A stretch of 64,000 nt of DNA from Nocardia cyriacigeorgica (GTDB taxonomy: Bacteria > Actinomycetota > Actinomycetes > Mycobacteriales > Mycobacteriaceae). The stretch covers positions 174,495 through 238,494 of the forward strand of contig NZ_JARWNX010000038.1 of NCBI RefSeq assembly GCF_029868385.1. The letters are read 5' to 3'. The stretch's first letter is position 1, and every line of letters begins with the position of its first letter. Made by a program: the position numbers and the translations under genes. The notes under the pieces are model-generated. The model searched no databases and was not told where the DNA came from. It saw only the letters and a program-made list of their open reading frames with translations. Positions 9,651-18,469 of this stretch are shown one piece after another.

Positions 9651-11801
9651 TCAGAGATTGGAACGCTGATCGACGGCTGCCAGCGACCGCCCGTTGTCCG
9701 TCACGCGGATGAAACTCGCCCGCGTGCAGTAGCTGAGCCGAGCCACCTTGTCCGCCACCGGATAATCACCGGCGACCACGAATCCGACCGCGGCGTTGAG
9801 CGCCTGCACATCCAGATTGCGCACATCCGGTTCGACCACCACACGCTCGGCACCGAGTTCGAAGAACGCGGTCCGCATGATGTGCAGCATCACGTTCCCG
9901 GTGAATGCGGGCAGCCTGCGATCGGCGCTCGCGACCAGCAGATGCATGCCGATATCGCCCGGCTGGTGCTCGTACCCGGTGCCGGGTTCGGCCAGATCGC
10001 TCGTCGCGGGGTTGTACAGCTCGAACAGGAACTGCGGTTGGCCCTCGAAATAGCCGATGCGCATGCCGAAGCGCGGATCGGGATCGGTGCCCGCCTCCCG
10101 GATCAGTTCCTTCACATCGTCGACACTGCTGTCGAGCATGCCCCAGTACGCCGACTTCGGATGGTTGAGCCAACCGTGGGCGACCACGGCGTCACGCTCG
10201 ATATCCATCGGCCGGGATTCGAAGTGGTACACCGGCGCTGCCACGTTCTGCGGGCCGGGTGCCGGGCTGTCCCATTCGCCGGCGATCAGCAGATCGAGCA
10301 GGCGGACGTAGTAGTCGAACATCGACCGCGCGGTCTTCGGCGCTAGATCGGGGGTGCGTACGCCCCAGTTCACCAGCAATCCGCCCGATACCTCGACGAC
10401 CTTCGCGTCGAGCAGCATCTGCGGGCCCTGCGAGACGATCCAGGACGGTTCGCCGAGCACCTCGGCCACCACCGGCGAGAACAGTTCACCGAGCCCGAGC
10501 GCGCTGGTGAACACCACCGGTGACACCACCGGTTCGCCGAGTTCGCGCAGCACATCGAGGCCACCGGCGATACCGCGGCCCGCCGCCTCGTGCATCGCGA
10601 TGCGCATACCGCTGGCCCGCTCGGCCAGGGCTTGCTCCTCGGCGAGGTCGACGTCAACGACGATGGTCGAGGTGAACGCGCCGACCACCTCGTCGACGCC
10701 GGAGTGCACCGCGTCCCGGTCGTGCAGCGGCACGGTCAGATGGAATCGCCTACTGGCGGAGAAGGCACCGACGGCCTCGGCGAACGCGGCGGCCATCGCG
10801 GCCGCGGGTGTCACGCCGCGCTTGCGGGCGCCGTCTTCGAGCCGCTGCCGGTCGGCGGCGTCGATCAGATGATGCAGGCGAAGCGTCGCGGGGGCCGCAT
10901 CGGCGCCGGTCGCATTCACCGGAAGTTCGGGCGGGCCGGGTAGATCGGCGATCCGCGCCTTCCACCAGGCCACATCGGCTTCGCGGGCGCGGCGTCGCGC
11001 CGACAGCGCCGGGAAGGTGGCGCCGAGCTCCGGCAGGTCTTCGCCCAGGTAGAGCCGCGCCAGATCGTCCACGAGTACGCGATAGCTCATGGCGTCGGCC
11101 GCGATCATGTCGACAGCCAGGTGGACCCGCCCGCGCCCTTCGGGCAGCAGGGTCAGCTCCGCGTGCAGTACGGCGGCGTCATCGGTCGGCAGACTGCGCT
11201 GAGCGCCCTGCTGTCGCCGCTGTTCCAGGGTCTCGGCCACCGAGGTCGGCGAGTTCTCCCTGAGGTCGTGTACCGCCACCAAGTCGGCCGGGGCGGCCGC
11301 GATGACCTGGGTGCCGTCGTCCAGGGGGCGGACCCGAAGCATCGGGTGACGCTCCAGCAACGCCGCCACCGCCGCACGGAAGCGCTGCGGGTCAAGGGCG
11401 GGGCCGTCGAATTCGACGTACAGATGCGCGGCGCCACCGCCGAGCGCGTCATCGCGTGAGCGTCCGGTCCAGTACGCGTGCTGGGTGGTCGCCAGCGGGA
11501 AGGCGGCGGCCAGATCCGCGTCGTCGAAATCGAAGGTGGTGGCATCGCTGTCGTCGATCCGGCAGTCACCGAGCAATGCGGCCCAGGCATCGATGGTCGG
11601 CTCGGCCGCCAAACGGGCCAGGTCGGCGTCGTAACCGAGACTGCGCCACCGGCCGACCAGACGCATCATGCGGACCGAGTCGAGACCCTGCTCGATGAGG
11701 TTGGCGCCGGGATCGACGTCGGCGGCCGAGATTCCGAGTACCGATCCGATCTCCGCGCGGAGATCGATCTCCGTACCCAGCTCTGGACGAGCAACCACCA
11801 T
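9651..11801 (-). CDS. Aryl carrier - cyclization domain - siderophore N-acyltransferase fusion
   Basis: A 716-residue three-part protein. Residues 1-80 form an aryl carrier domain: [12 protein letters not shown] (Ser42) followed by [10 protein letters not shown] closely resembles the EntB/MbtB carrier. Residues about 100-520 form a heterocyclization domain: [14 protein letters not shown], then DMIAADAMS near residue 233, which is the complete DxxxxDxxS motif of Cy domains. From about 525 a GNAT-type siderophore acyltransferase follows ([27 protein letters not shown]), of the IucB/RhbD/MbtK group. There is no adenylation domain, so an MbtA-like aryl-AMP ligase must act from elsewhere. It is the first gene of the operon, behind iron boxes. 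It probably joins an aryl acid to Ser/Thr/Cys as an azoline and acylates an N-hydroxyamine. Confidence 0.88.
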   Translation of the reverse strand: MVVARPELGTEIDLRAEIGSVLGISAADVDPGANLIEQGLDSVRMMRLVGRWRSLGYDADLARLAAEPTIDAWAALLGDCRIDDSDATTFDFDDADLAAAFPLATTQHAYWTGRSRDDALGGGAAHLYVEFDGPALDPQRFRAAVAALLERHPMLRVRPLDDGTQVIAAAPADLVAVHDLRENSPTSVAETLEQRRQQGAQRSLPTDDAAVLHAELTLLPEGRGRVHLAVDMIAADAMSYRVLVDDLARLYLGEDLPELGATFPALSARRRAREADVAWWKARIADLPGPPELPVNATGADAAPATLRLHHLIDAADRQRLEDGARKRGVTPAAAMAAAFAEAVGAFSASRRFHLTVPLHDRDAVHSGVDEVVGAFTSTIVVDVDLAEEQALAERASGMRIAMHEAAGRGIAGGLDVLRELGEPVVSPVVFTSALGLGELFSPVVAEVLGEPSWIVSQGPQMLLDAKVVEVSGGLLVNWGVRTPDLAPKTARSMFDYYVRLLDLLIAGEWDSPAPGPQNVAAPVYHFESRPMDIERDAVVAHGWLNHPKSAYWGMLDSSVDDVKELIREAGTDPDPRFGMRIGYFEGQPQFLFELYNPATSDLAEPGTGYEHQPGDIGMHLLVASADRRLPAFTGNVMLHIMRTAFFELGAERVVVEPDVRNLDVQALNAAVGFVVAGDYPVADKVARLSYCTRASFIRVTDNGRSLAAVDQRSNL

Positions 11802-11833
11802 CAGAACGCCTCTCGCAGATCAAGAACTGCCCT

Positions 11834-11867
11834 GTTAGTGCACCCTAAAAAATTAGGGTGCACTAAC
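11834..11867. promoter_or_regulatory. 34-bp perfect inverted repeat, paired IdeR-like half sites
   Basis: Two 15-bp arms, GTTAGTGCACCCTAA and TTAGGGTGCACTAAC, are exact reverse complements separated by AAAA. Each arm reads TTAGGGTGCACTAAC on one strand, which fits the left and centre of the IdeR/DtxR consensus and matches the box at 11961 in 12 of 15 positions. It lies 33-66 bp upstream of the first gene of the biosynthetic operon, where a repressor would block transcription. Confidence 0.7.
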
Positions 11868-11960
11868 TCGCCAACAGAGCATAGCCAATTGCGACCGCAC
11901 GACAAGCATGCTGCGACTGTGACAAACAACCGCCGCTCTCGAATTGGACCCCAGGCAAGC

Positions 11961-11979
11961 TTAGGCTACACTAACCAGC
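11961..11979. promoter_or_regulatory. IdeR/DtxR-like iron box upstream of the biosynthetic operon
   Basis: TTAGGCTACACTAACCAGC matches the IdeR consensus (TTAGGTTAGSCTAACCTAA) at about 13 of 19 positions, including TTAGG and CTAACC. It lies 160 bp upstream of the ArCP-Cy-acyltransferase start, between irtB and the operon. Confidence 0.7.
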
Positions 11980-12062
11980 CGATCGCTAGGGGCGGCTCCG
12001 CGGGAGAAATCCGAAACGCGTCCAGGGGACCGTCCGCCGCCTGCGGCGCAGGTCCCCGCGGC

Positions 12063-13829
12063 TCAATCGGCGTTCACCGCTGCGGGATCCGAGGTGATCC
12101 GCCAATCGGCGGCCTCGTGCTGATGCGCCCAGAACTCGGCGAATCTGCCCTGCGCGGCCCGCAACTGCTCGACCGTGCCGTCCTCCACGATGCGCCCGCC
12201 TTCGAGGAAGAGCACCCGATCGGCGCCCGCGATGGTGGACAGCCGGTGGGTCACCACCACCCGGGTACGCCGCTGCGGATCATCGGTGATCGCGGTGACC
12301 ACGGCCGCCTCGTTCTCCGTGTCCAACGCGCTGGTGCCCTCGTCGACGAGCAGCACCGACGACGGTTTGAGCAGCGCACGCGCGATCGACACCCGCTGCC
12401 GTTCACCACCGGACAGCGCGGTACCCGCATCGCCGACCAGCGTGTCGAGCCCCTCGGGCAACCGGTTCGCGAACTCCTCGACCCGCGACAACCGCAGGGC
12501 CGAGGCCACTTCCGCCTCGCTCGCCGCGGGATTGCCCGCGAGCACGTTCTCCCGGATGGTGCCGGCGAACAGGTACGGCTGCTGGAACACCATGCTGGTC
12601 ACCACCGGGCGCTGGGCTGGATCGAGCGCACCGCGATCGACGCCGCCCACCAGGACCTGCCCCGCCGTCGGCTTCTCCAGTCCCGCCACCAGCGCGAGCA
12701 GGGTGCTCTTGCCGGAGCCCGAGGGCCCGACCACGGCGGTGACCTCACCGGCACGGAACTCGACATCGAAACCGTCGAGGACCGGTGGGGTGTCGTGCCC
12801 ATAGTCGAAGGACACCCCACGCAGGACGACCTCCGAGGTTCCCGCCGCGGCGGCCGTCGGCTCGTCGACGGTCGCCGCGGCGGGTTCGGGTGCGTCGATG
12901 ACCGCGCGGATATCGCGCAGAATGCTGCGGCTGGTCTCCAGCGCGGGCGCCAGATCGGCCATCGCGCCGAACGGTTCGAGGAACCGGACCACCACCACGA
13001 TGAGCGCGATCGCCTCCGGCACGCCGATGGTGTCGTTGACCGCGAGCCAGGCGGTGGTGCCCGCGAGCAGCAGCAGCGCGATCTGGCTGGCCACGCTGAA
13101 CAGGATCTGGCCTGGAATGTTCAACAGCAGCAGCCGGGTGGTGGCGCCGTGCTGGGCGGCGAGTGCCGCACCGGCCTGGCTGCGCGCGGGCTCGACCCGG
13201 GGGGCGGCGCGCAAAGCGGCCTGGGTGCGGGCGAATTCGAGGATGCGCGCGGTGAGCGCACTGTTCGAATCCTTGGCCACCTCGTCGGCGTGACGACTGA
13301 TCCGACCACTCGCCCACAGCGCGCCGAGCAGCAGCGGAACGGCCAGCAGCGCGGCGACGCCGAGCTGCCAGGCGATGGGCACCAGCCCGATGCCGATCGC
13401 GAACGGCAGCAGAATCGACTGCACCAGCGGCGTCACCTGGTAGCCGAGCAGGCCCACCAGATCCGGGCCGGTGCTGGCGATGGCGCGACGGGTGGCTGCG
13501 GAGTTGTTCTCGTCGAACCAGCGCAACGGGATGCGCGCGACCTGCGCGGACACATCGCGCTGAGCGTGGTCGAGGATGGTGAAGCCGAGATCGAAACCGA
13601 CCCGCGAGGCGATGGCGTCGACGATCCACCCGGCGGCGACGGCGACGGTCAGCGCACCGACCAGCGGCCAGGCCTCGGCGGGATCGTCACCGAACAGCGC
13701 CGCGACGAGCGGCACGATCAGCACCACGCCGACCGCGCGCAGCACGGTCGAGACGATGATCAGCGCGAGGTAGCCGCCGAAGCGCCCGCGGCGCTCGGGC
13801 GGCAGCAGGCTCAGCAGCGTGCGCATCAT
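12063..13829 (-). CDS. irtB: Siderophore ABC transporter, IrtB subunit
   Basis: About 588 residues: an N-terminal six-helix membrane domain ([20 protein letters not shown] onward) and a C-terminal ATPase. The ATPase has Walker [13 protein letters not shown], a Q-loop MVFQQPYLF, signature [16 protein letters not shown], Walker [13 protein letters not shown] and H-loop VTHRL. The exporter-like fold and the pairing with a SIP-fused partner match IrtB, half of the IrtAB heterodimer that imports mycobactin-type ferric siderophores across the inner membrane in mycobacteria. The ATGATG start overlaps the irtA stop codon. The D-loop is altered to GTSALD, a common degenerate form in heterodimeric transporters. 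Confidence 0.9.
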   Translation of the reverse strand: MMRTLLSLLPPERRGRFGGYLALIIVSTVLRAVGVVLIVPLVAALFGDDPAEAWPLVGALTVAVAAGWIVDAIASRVGFDLGFTILDHAQRDVSAQVARIPLRWFDENNSAATRRAIASTGPDLVGLLGYQVTPLVQSILLPFAIGIGLVPIAWQLGVAALLAVPLLLGALWASGRISRHADEVAKDSNSALTARILEFARTQAALRAAPRVEPARSQAGAALAAQHGATTRLLLLNIPGQILFSVASQIALLLLAGTTAWLAVNDTIGVPEAIALIVVVVRFLEPFGAMADLAPALETSRSILRDIRAVIDAPEPAAATVDEPTAAAAGTSEVVLRGVSFDYGHDTPPVLDGFDVEFRAGEVTAVVGPSGSGKSTLLALVAGLEKPTAGQVLVGGVDRGALDPAQRPVVTSMVFQQPYLFAGTIRENVLAGNPAASEAEVASALRLSRVEEFANRLPEGLDTLVGDAGTALSGGERQRVSIARALLKPSSVLLVDEGTSALDTENEAAVVTAITDDPQRRTRVVVTHRLSTIAGADRVLFLEGGRIVEDGTVEQLRAAQGRFAEFWAHQHEAADWRITSDPAAVNAD

Positions 13830-16477
13830 CGGGCGTTCTCCTTCAGATCGGCGGCCACCGCACCGGCTTCCCACAGTTGCCGGTAGCGGCCGTCGGCTGC
13901 GAGCAGTTCGGGGTGCGTCCCGGATTCGGCGACCCGACCGCCCTCGAGCACCACGATGCGGTCGGCGGCGGTGATGGTGCGCAGGCGGTGGGCGATCACC
14001 ACCACGGTGCGCCCGACCGTCAGGCGGTTGATGGCCTGCTGCACCAGGTATTCCGATTCCGGGTCGGCGAAGGCGGTGGCCTCGTCCAGGATCAGCACCG
14101 GGGTGTCGGCGAGCAATGCCCGTGCGATGGTGAGGCGCTGGCGTTCACCGCCCGACAGCGCGGTATCAGCGCCGAGCATCGTGTCGTAGCCCTGCGGCAG
14201 GCGCAGGATCCGCTCGTGGATCTGAGCGTCGCGCGCGGCCTGCTCCACCGCGTCGTCGGCGGCGTCGGGCACCGCGAGGGCGATGTTCTCCCGCACCGTG
14301 CCGTGCACCAGTTGCGCGTCCTGGAAGACGAATCCGACGTGCTGATACAGCTCGTCAGGGGTGAGCGTGGCGATATCGCGGCCGCCCACGCGGATACTGC
14401 CGCCGCCGAGGTCGTGGAAACGGGCCAGCAGCGCGGCCAGCGTCGACTTGCCCGCGCCGGAGGAGCCGACCAGCGCGGTGACGGTGCCGGGTTCGAGGGT
14501 GAGCGAGACCTCGTCGATCACCGGGACGCCGGGGCGGTACCCGAACGTCACCCGGTCGAGCACCACGCGGCCCGCCGGTTCCGCCGCGCCCGTGCCGTCG
14601 GGGCGCACATCGAGTTCGGCTTCGTCCAGGGTGAGTTGGATATTGCGCGCGGCGAGGCGGCCTTCCCGCAGCCCGGACAGCCCATAGCCGATGCTGAGCA
14701 GCCGGGACCCGAAGGTGGTGCCGAGGAACAGGAACGGCAGCAGATTCACCGGATCGAGCCGGTCGGTGGCCACCAGCGCGGTGCCGACCAGCAGGATCAG
14801 CCACAGGAAGGTGACGGGCCGGGTGACGATGTCCATCACGGCCTTCTTGTTGACGAAGGGCCGCTGCCAGCCGTCGAGGAAGGCGATGTAGTCGTCGAGG
14901 CTGCGCCGGAACGGCGAGGCCGCCGCGCCGCCGAAGATCCTGATCACCGGCTGACCGTCCAGGTAGGAGGTGGCCTCGCCGTTCATCCGCTCGGCCCAGC
15001 GTTGCGCCTGCCCGATCTTCAACCGCGACTGCGCCACCATCGAGAACATGATGAACACGTAGGCGAGCACCGGCACCAGCAGTACGAGCCCCAGCCGCCA
15101 GTCCACCCACAGCAGATAGCCGAGCACAGCCAGCGGCGCGACGACCGCGGCCACCGCGTCGATGACAGCGTGCGTCACCAGATAGTGCAGCGAGAGTGTG
15201 TCATTGGTGATCAGCTTGTTGATCTGCCCGGAGCTGCGCGCGGTGAACCAGCCCAGCGGCAGTCGCGCGAGTTTGGCCAGTAGCCGCCCGCGTAGATCGC
15301 GGCTGAACCGCGCGTCGACGGTGTGCAACCACAGTTGCAGTGCCAGTTCGAGCAGCGCGCCGAGTCCGAGCAGCGCCAGCGCCCACAGGCCGAGCGCCCA
15401 CAGGGTGGACTCGTCGCTGCCGTCGAGCAGATTGCGCGCCAGTTCCACCAGCAGCACATACGGCGCGAGTTGGACCAGCGTGATGAGCAATTGCAGTACA
15501 CCGGCGACGTAGAGCTTCGGGCGCACTTCGGCGAACAGCCTGCTCGCGGCCTGCGAACGCCAGCTGCCGGGCGCGGCGGGCGCGGGCGGCGCCGCAATGG
15601 TCTCCGGGGCGATGGTCTCCGCCGCAGCGGCATCCGACGTCGCGGGGTGCGGTGCGGTGGTGTCGGTGGCGGCGATCGGGACCACCGTCGTGATCTCGGT
15701 GGCCGACTCCGGGGTGAGGGCCTCGACGTCGGCGGCTTCACGTCGCTTTCCCATGGCGCGGCCGTGCATCCAATAGGCCTGGGTGTAGACCTCGCTCTTC
15801 GGGAAACCGAATTCCTTGAACCGGGCGCGGACGTGTTTGAGCGCCTTGGATTCCGGGCCCGCCCACGCGTACCAGTCCGACCAGTCGCGCGCCTCCAGCG
15901 CGGCGGCCAACGACTCCTCGGTGGTACGCGGCACCCAGTGCACCCGCGCACGGGGGTGTGCGGTCAACGGGATGAGCAGATCGTCGTCGTGGTGCTGTTC
16001 CAGGTACACCTCGACCGCCATCTGCGGCGGCACGGTGGCCAGGATGGAGTTGATCGCCGGAATCGACGCGGAATCGCCGATCAGCAGGTATCCGGCCTGT
16101 TCCTCGACGACCGAGAAGCCCTTGGATCCGAACGAGGCGACCTCGATGGTCTCGCCACCCGCCACGGCCTGCGCCCACGCCGAGGCCGGCCCCGCGGGTT
16201 CGTGCAGGACGAAATCGATGGCGAAGCGCCCGGATTCCAGATCGGCCTCGGCGATGGTGTAGCCGCGTTGGAATTCGGTGTCCGAGCCCGCGGGGTCGGG
16301 GAACCAGATGCGCAGCCAGGCGGTGGGTTCGATATCGATCTCGTCGAACAGCGAGGGGGCACTGAGCCACACCCGCCGCATCCGCGGCGTCGTCTGCTCG
16401 GTGCTCAGCACCGTCGCGTTGTGGTACTGGATGCCGAACGCATTCAGTACCACCGCGGAGAAACCTCTGCGCGCCAT
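13826..16477 (-). CDS. irtA: Siderophore-interacting reductase fused to ABC transporter, IrtA subunit
   Basis: About 883 residues with the IrtA layout. Residues 1-250 are an FAD-binding siderophore-interacting domain ([24 protein letters not shown] type; [31 protein letters not shown]), which reduces ferric siderophore to release iron. An Ala/Pro/Thr-rich linker follows, then a six-helix membrane domain, then an ATPase with [41 protein letters not shown] and AHRL. The start [11 protein letters not shown] aligns with the mycobacterial IrtA start and has GGAGG upstream; upstream in-frame codons add an unconserved extension. It forms a transporter with IrtB, whose start overlaps. An IdeR-like box lies about 140 bp upstream, so iron-starvation induction is expected. 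Confidence 0.93.
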   Translation of the reverse strand: MARRGFSAVVLNAFGIQYHNATVLSTEQTTPRMRRVWLSAPSLFDEIDIEPTAWLRIWFPDPAGSDTEFQRGYTIAEADLESGRFAIDFVLHEPAGPASAWAQAVAGGETIEVASFGSKGFSVVEEQAGYLLIGDSASIPAINSILATVPPQMAVEVYLEQHHDDDLLIPLTAHPRARVHWVPRTTEESLAAALEARDWSDWYAWAGPESKALKHVRARFKEFGFPKSEVYTQAYWMHGRAMGKRREAADVEALTPESATEITTVVPIAATDTTAPHPATSDAAAAETIAPETIAAPPAPAAPGSWRSQAASRLFAEVRPKLYVAGVLQLLITLVQLAPYVLLVELARNLLDGSDESTLWALGLWALALLGLGALLELALQLWLHTVDARFSRDLRGRLLAKLARLPLGWFTARSSGQINKLITNDTLSLHYLVTHAVIDAVAAVVAPLAVLGYLLWVDWRLGLVLLVPVLAYVFIMFSMVAQSRLKIGQAQRWAERMNGEATSYLDGQPVIRIFGGAAASPFRRSLDDYIAFLDGWQRPFVNKKAVMDIVTRPVTFLWLILLVGTALVATDRLDPVNLLPFLFLGTTFGSRLLSIGYGLSGLREGRLAARNIQLTLDEAELDVRPDGTGAAEPAGRVVLDRVTFGYRPGVPVIDEVSLTLEPGTVTALVGSSGAGKSTLAALLARFHDLGGGSIRVGGRDIATLTPDELYQHVGFVFQDAQLVHGTVRENIALAVPDAADDAVEQAARDAQIHERILRLPQGYDTMLGADTALSGGERQRLTIARALLADTPVLILDEATAFADPESEYLVQQAINRLTVGRTVVVIAHRLRTITAADRIVVLEGGRVAESGTHPELLAADGRYRQLWEAGAVAADLKENAR

Positions 16478-16611
16478 CTGTTGCTCGTCCTCCATCCGGT
16501 ATGTCGGCACGTGGCCGACTCGGCACCGCATCGACGGAGCATTCGAGCGGGGTCAGTGCACACCGAGCGCGGGGACCGCGGCCGACATCCCCCGAGATCA
16601 CCGCCGTAAAC

Positions 16612-16630
16612 TTTGGTTAGCCTACACTAG
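16612..16630. promoter_or_regulatory. IdeR-like iron box between irtA and the DUF3558 gene
   Basis: TTTGGTTAGCCTACACTAG matches the IdeR consensus at about 15 of 19 positions. It lies 135 bp upstream of irtA and 124 bp upstream of the divergent DUF3558 gene, so it could control either or both. Confidence 0.75.
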
Positions 16631-16753
16631 GAAGTCCGTCCGACCAGGGCGTCGAATTCACGCAATGATCCCGGTTCGGTATCGCCGAAACCGGGTTGGG
16701 CGTAGTCTGTGCGGGTCCGGCGGCGACCACCGGCCGCCCAGGAAGGGATTTCG

Positions 16754-17338
16754 TTGCTTCACAAGGCGTTCACTGGATTCGCAGTTTCCTCCGCGGCAGC
16801 GATCGCCATCGGCGTTGCCGCGGGCCCGGCCTCCGCCATTCCGAGCCATACCAACGGCCCCGTCGTGCCCGCACCCGCGGCGTTCGAGGGCCTCGATCCA
16901 TGTGGCCTGGTTCCGCAGGATGTGGCCGATCGGCTCAGCAATGTGCCGGGAATTCAACCGATCCGACAGCCCGGCATCGCCCCCGGCCAGTATCTGGAGG
17001 ATTCCGACGGCTGTAGCTGGATGACCGGCGACGCCGAGCGGATCGGCGTGATGTTCTGGATCCGCCAGCGCGTCGAACAGTTCCCGCAGAATCCTGACGA
17101 CCCCACTGCGCGTCGCCTGATGCAGCAGCTCGGCCGACCGTTCCAGGTCTTCCTCCCCCATCAGGGCGAAACCGCCGAATATTGCAGTATCACCGCCCCT
17201 TACAGCGCCAACCGCGAGGTGACGGTCATTCTGCGCGCACCGGCCCCCGGCCCGGCGCCGGTCACCCCGGCCGACAACCCCTGCTCCCGCAATGTCGATG
17301 CGTTGGGGTCGATCTTCGCCAAGGTGCCCTGGAGCTGA
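16754..17338 (+). CDS. Secreted DUF3558-family protein
   Basis: About 194 residues from a TTG start with GGAAGGG six bases upstream; a GTG at 16709 is an alternative but gives an unusual pre-signal extension. A signal peptide (LHKAFTGFAVSSAAAIAIGVAAGPASA) is followed by a Pro-rich stretch and the DUF3558 signature GLDPCGLVPQDVADRL, with later Cys residues (DGCSW, EYCSIT, NPCSRN) likely paired in disulfides. DUF3558 proteins are exported, often lipid-anchored, proteins of mycolata whose function is poorly known; no lipobox Cys is present here. The gene diverges from irtA across an iron box, so a periplasmic or wall role in iron acquisition is possible but unproven. Confidence 0.78.
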   Translation: MLHKAFTGFAVSSAAAIAIGVAAGPASAIPSHTNGPVVPAPAAFEGLDPCGLVPQDVADRLSNVPGIQPIRQPGIAPGQYLEDSDGCSWMTGDAERIGVMFWIRQRVEQFPQNPDDPTARRLMQQLGRPFQVFLPHQGETAEYCSITAPYSANREVTVILRAPAPGPAPVTPADNPCSRNVDALGSIFAKVPWS

Positions 17339-17377
17339 CTCCCACTCTCTCCTCGAGATCGGGGAGGATAAACGCGA

Positions 17378-17407
17378 CTGGGCGCATCCGATGTCGGATG
17401 CGCCCAG
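17378..17407. terminator. Bidirectional hairpin between convergent genes
   Basis: A perfect 14-bp stem (CTGGGCGCATCCGA / TCGGATGCGCCCAG) with a 2-base loop lies between the 3' ends of the DUF3558 gene and the siderophore-binding protein gene. Its position and stability fit a shared transcription terminator. Confidence 0.75.
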
Positions 17408-17419
17408 CCTTATTGCGTC

Positions 17420-18409
17420 CTACTTGCCGACCGCGGCGAAGACCGGGTCGAGCTGCTCGAGCACATACGGCACCGACAGTGCGGTCGGAGTGTTGATCGC
17501 GCTGATGGTCATGGTGTCGAGGAAGGTCATCCCGCCCGACTTCACCGACGGCAGATCGTTGTAGCCGGGGAGTTCCTTGAACTTCTGCTCGAATTCGGGC
17601 ATCGCGCCGCACATCAGGATGTCGGAGGTCAGATCGCTCAGCCGCTCCGGCGACAGCGCGAGCCGTCCGCCGGTCGGCGCCTCGGCCACGATGTTCTGCG
17701 GAATGCTCAGGCCCAGATCGTAGAACAGCTTCGCCGAACCGTCCTCGGGGTCGGCCAGCACCATGAGCTGCGACGGACCGGTCAGCATGCAGGTCAGGAA
17801 GGTCTTACCGGCCAGGTTCGGATATTTCGCCGACACATCGCCGACCTTGGTGTCGACGCCGGAGATCACCGCCGCCGCCTCGTCCTGTTTGTCGAGCACC
17901 TTGCCGAGGGTGGTCACCTGATCGGTCCACAGGTCGACCTGCGCGCCCTCGGTGACCGGACCGATGGTCGGCGCGAGCTTGGAGAGCTTGTCGTACATCG
18001 CCTGATCCACCAGGAAGGCGGGCACCAGGATCAGATCGGGTTCGAGGGCGGCGATCTGCTCGGCGAGATCGGAGCCCTGTTTCAGCACCTTGGCCTCCGA
18101 CAGCGAATCCGGCTCCCACGGCACCTTCTTGCCGCCCGCGAGGATCGAGACGTTATCGGCGTAGCCGACGGGCGTCACACCGAGCGAAAGGGTGGCGTCG
18201 AGCCACTGGTTGCCGATGGTGACCACACGTTCGGGTGTGCCTTCGACGGTCGTCTCGCCGAGACCGTGCTTGACAGTGACCCCTTCGCCGCCCTCACCGC
18301 CGGAGTCGGAGCCGCAGGCCGCCACCGAGACGGCCATCGCCGTCGCCATCACGGCCATGCCCAACCGCGCGAGCACACCGCGCCGCGCTGTCGTTCGTGC
18401 CAATTTCAT
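17420..18409 (-). CDS. Ferric-siderophore-binding lipoprotein (FecB/FepB family)
   Basis: About 329 residues. A lipoprotein signal (ARLGMAVMATAMAVSVAAC, lipobox Cys followed by GSDSGGEGG) is followed by a periplasmic-binding fold of class III: PERVVTIGNQWLDATLSLGVTPVGYAD, then LEPDLILVPAF, a long helix linker, and a second lobe ending SVPYVLEQLDPVFAAVGK. Proteins of this family bind ferric siderophores at the outer face of the membrane and pass them to a permease. The start at 18409 follows GAGGAG; an upstream ATG adds only ten residues. No FecCD permease is seen nearby, so the partner is either distant or IrtAB. An iron box lies about 40 bp upstream, overlapping the end of the NRPS gene. Confidence 0.9.
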   Translation of the reverse strand: MKLARTTARRGVLARLGMAVMATAMAVSVAACGSDSGGEGGEGVTVKHGLGETTVEGTPERVVTIGNQWLDATLSLGVTPVGYADNVSILAGGKKVPWEPDSLSEAKVLKQGSDLAEQIAALEPDLILVPAFLVDQAMYDKLSKLAPTIGPVTEGAQVDLWTDQVTTLGKVLDKQDEAAAVISGVDTKVGDVSAKYPNLAGKTFLTCMLTGPSQLMVLADPEDGSAKLFYDLGLSIPQNIVAEAPTGGRLALSPERLSDLTSDILMCGAMPEFEQKFKELPGYNDLPSVKSGGMTFLDTMTISAINTPTALSVPYVLEQLDPVFAAVGK

Positions 18410-18450
18410 TCTGTACTCCTCGCGGTTCAACCCGACCACCTCGGATGATT

Positions 18451-18469
18451 GTAGGTAAGGCTAAGCTCC
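18451..18469. promoter_or_regulatory. IdeR-like iron box overlapping the NRPS stop codon
   Basis: GTAGGTAAGGCTAAGCTCC matches the IdeR consensus in its left and central parts (TAGG, AGGCTAA). It lies 42 bp upstream of the binding-protein start and contains the stop codon of the upstream NRPS gene (18461-18463). Confidence 0.6.
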
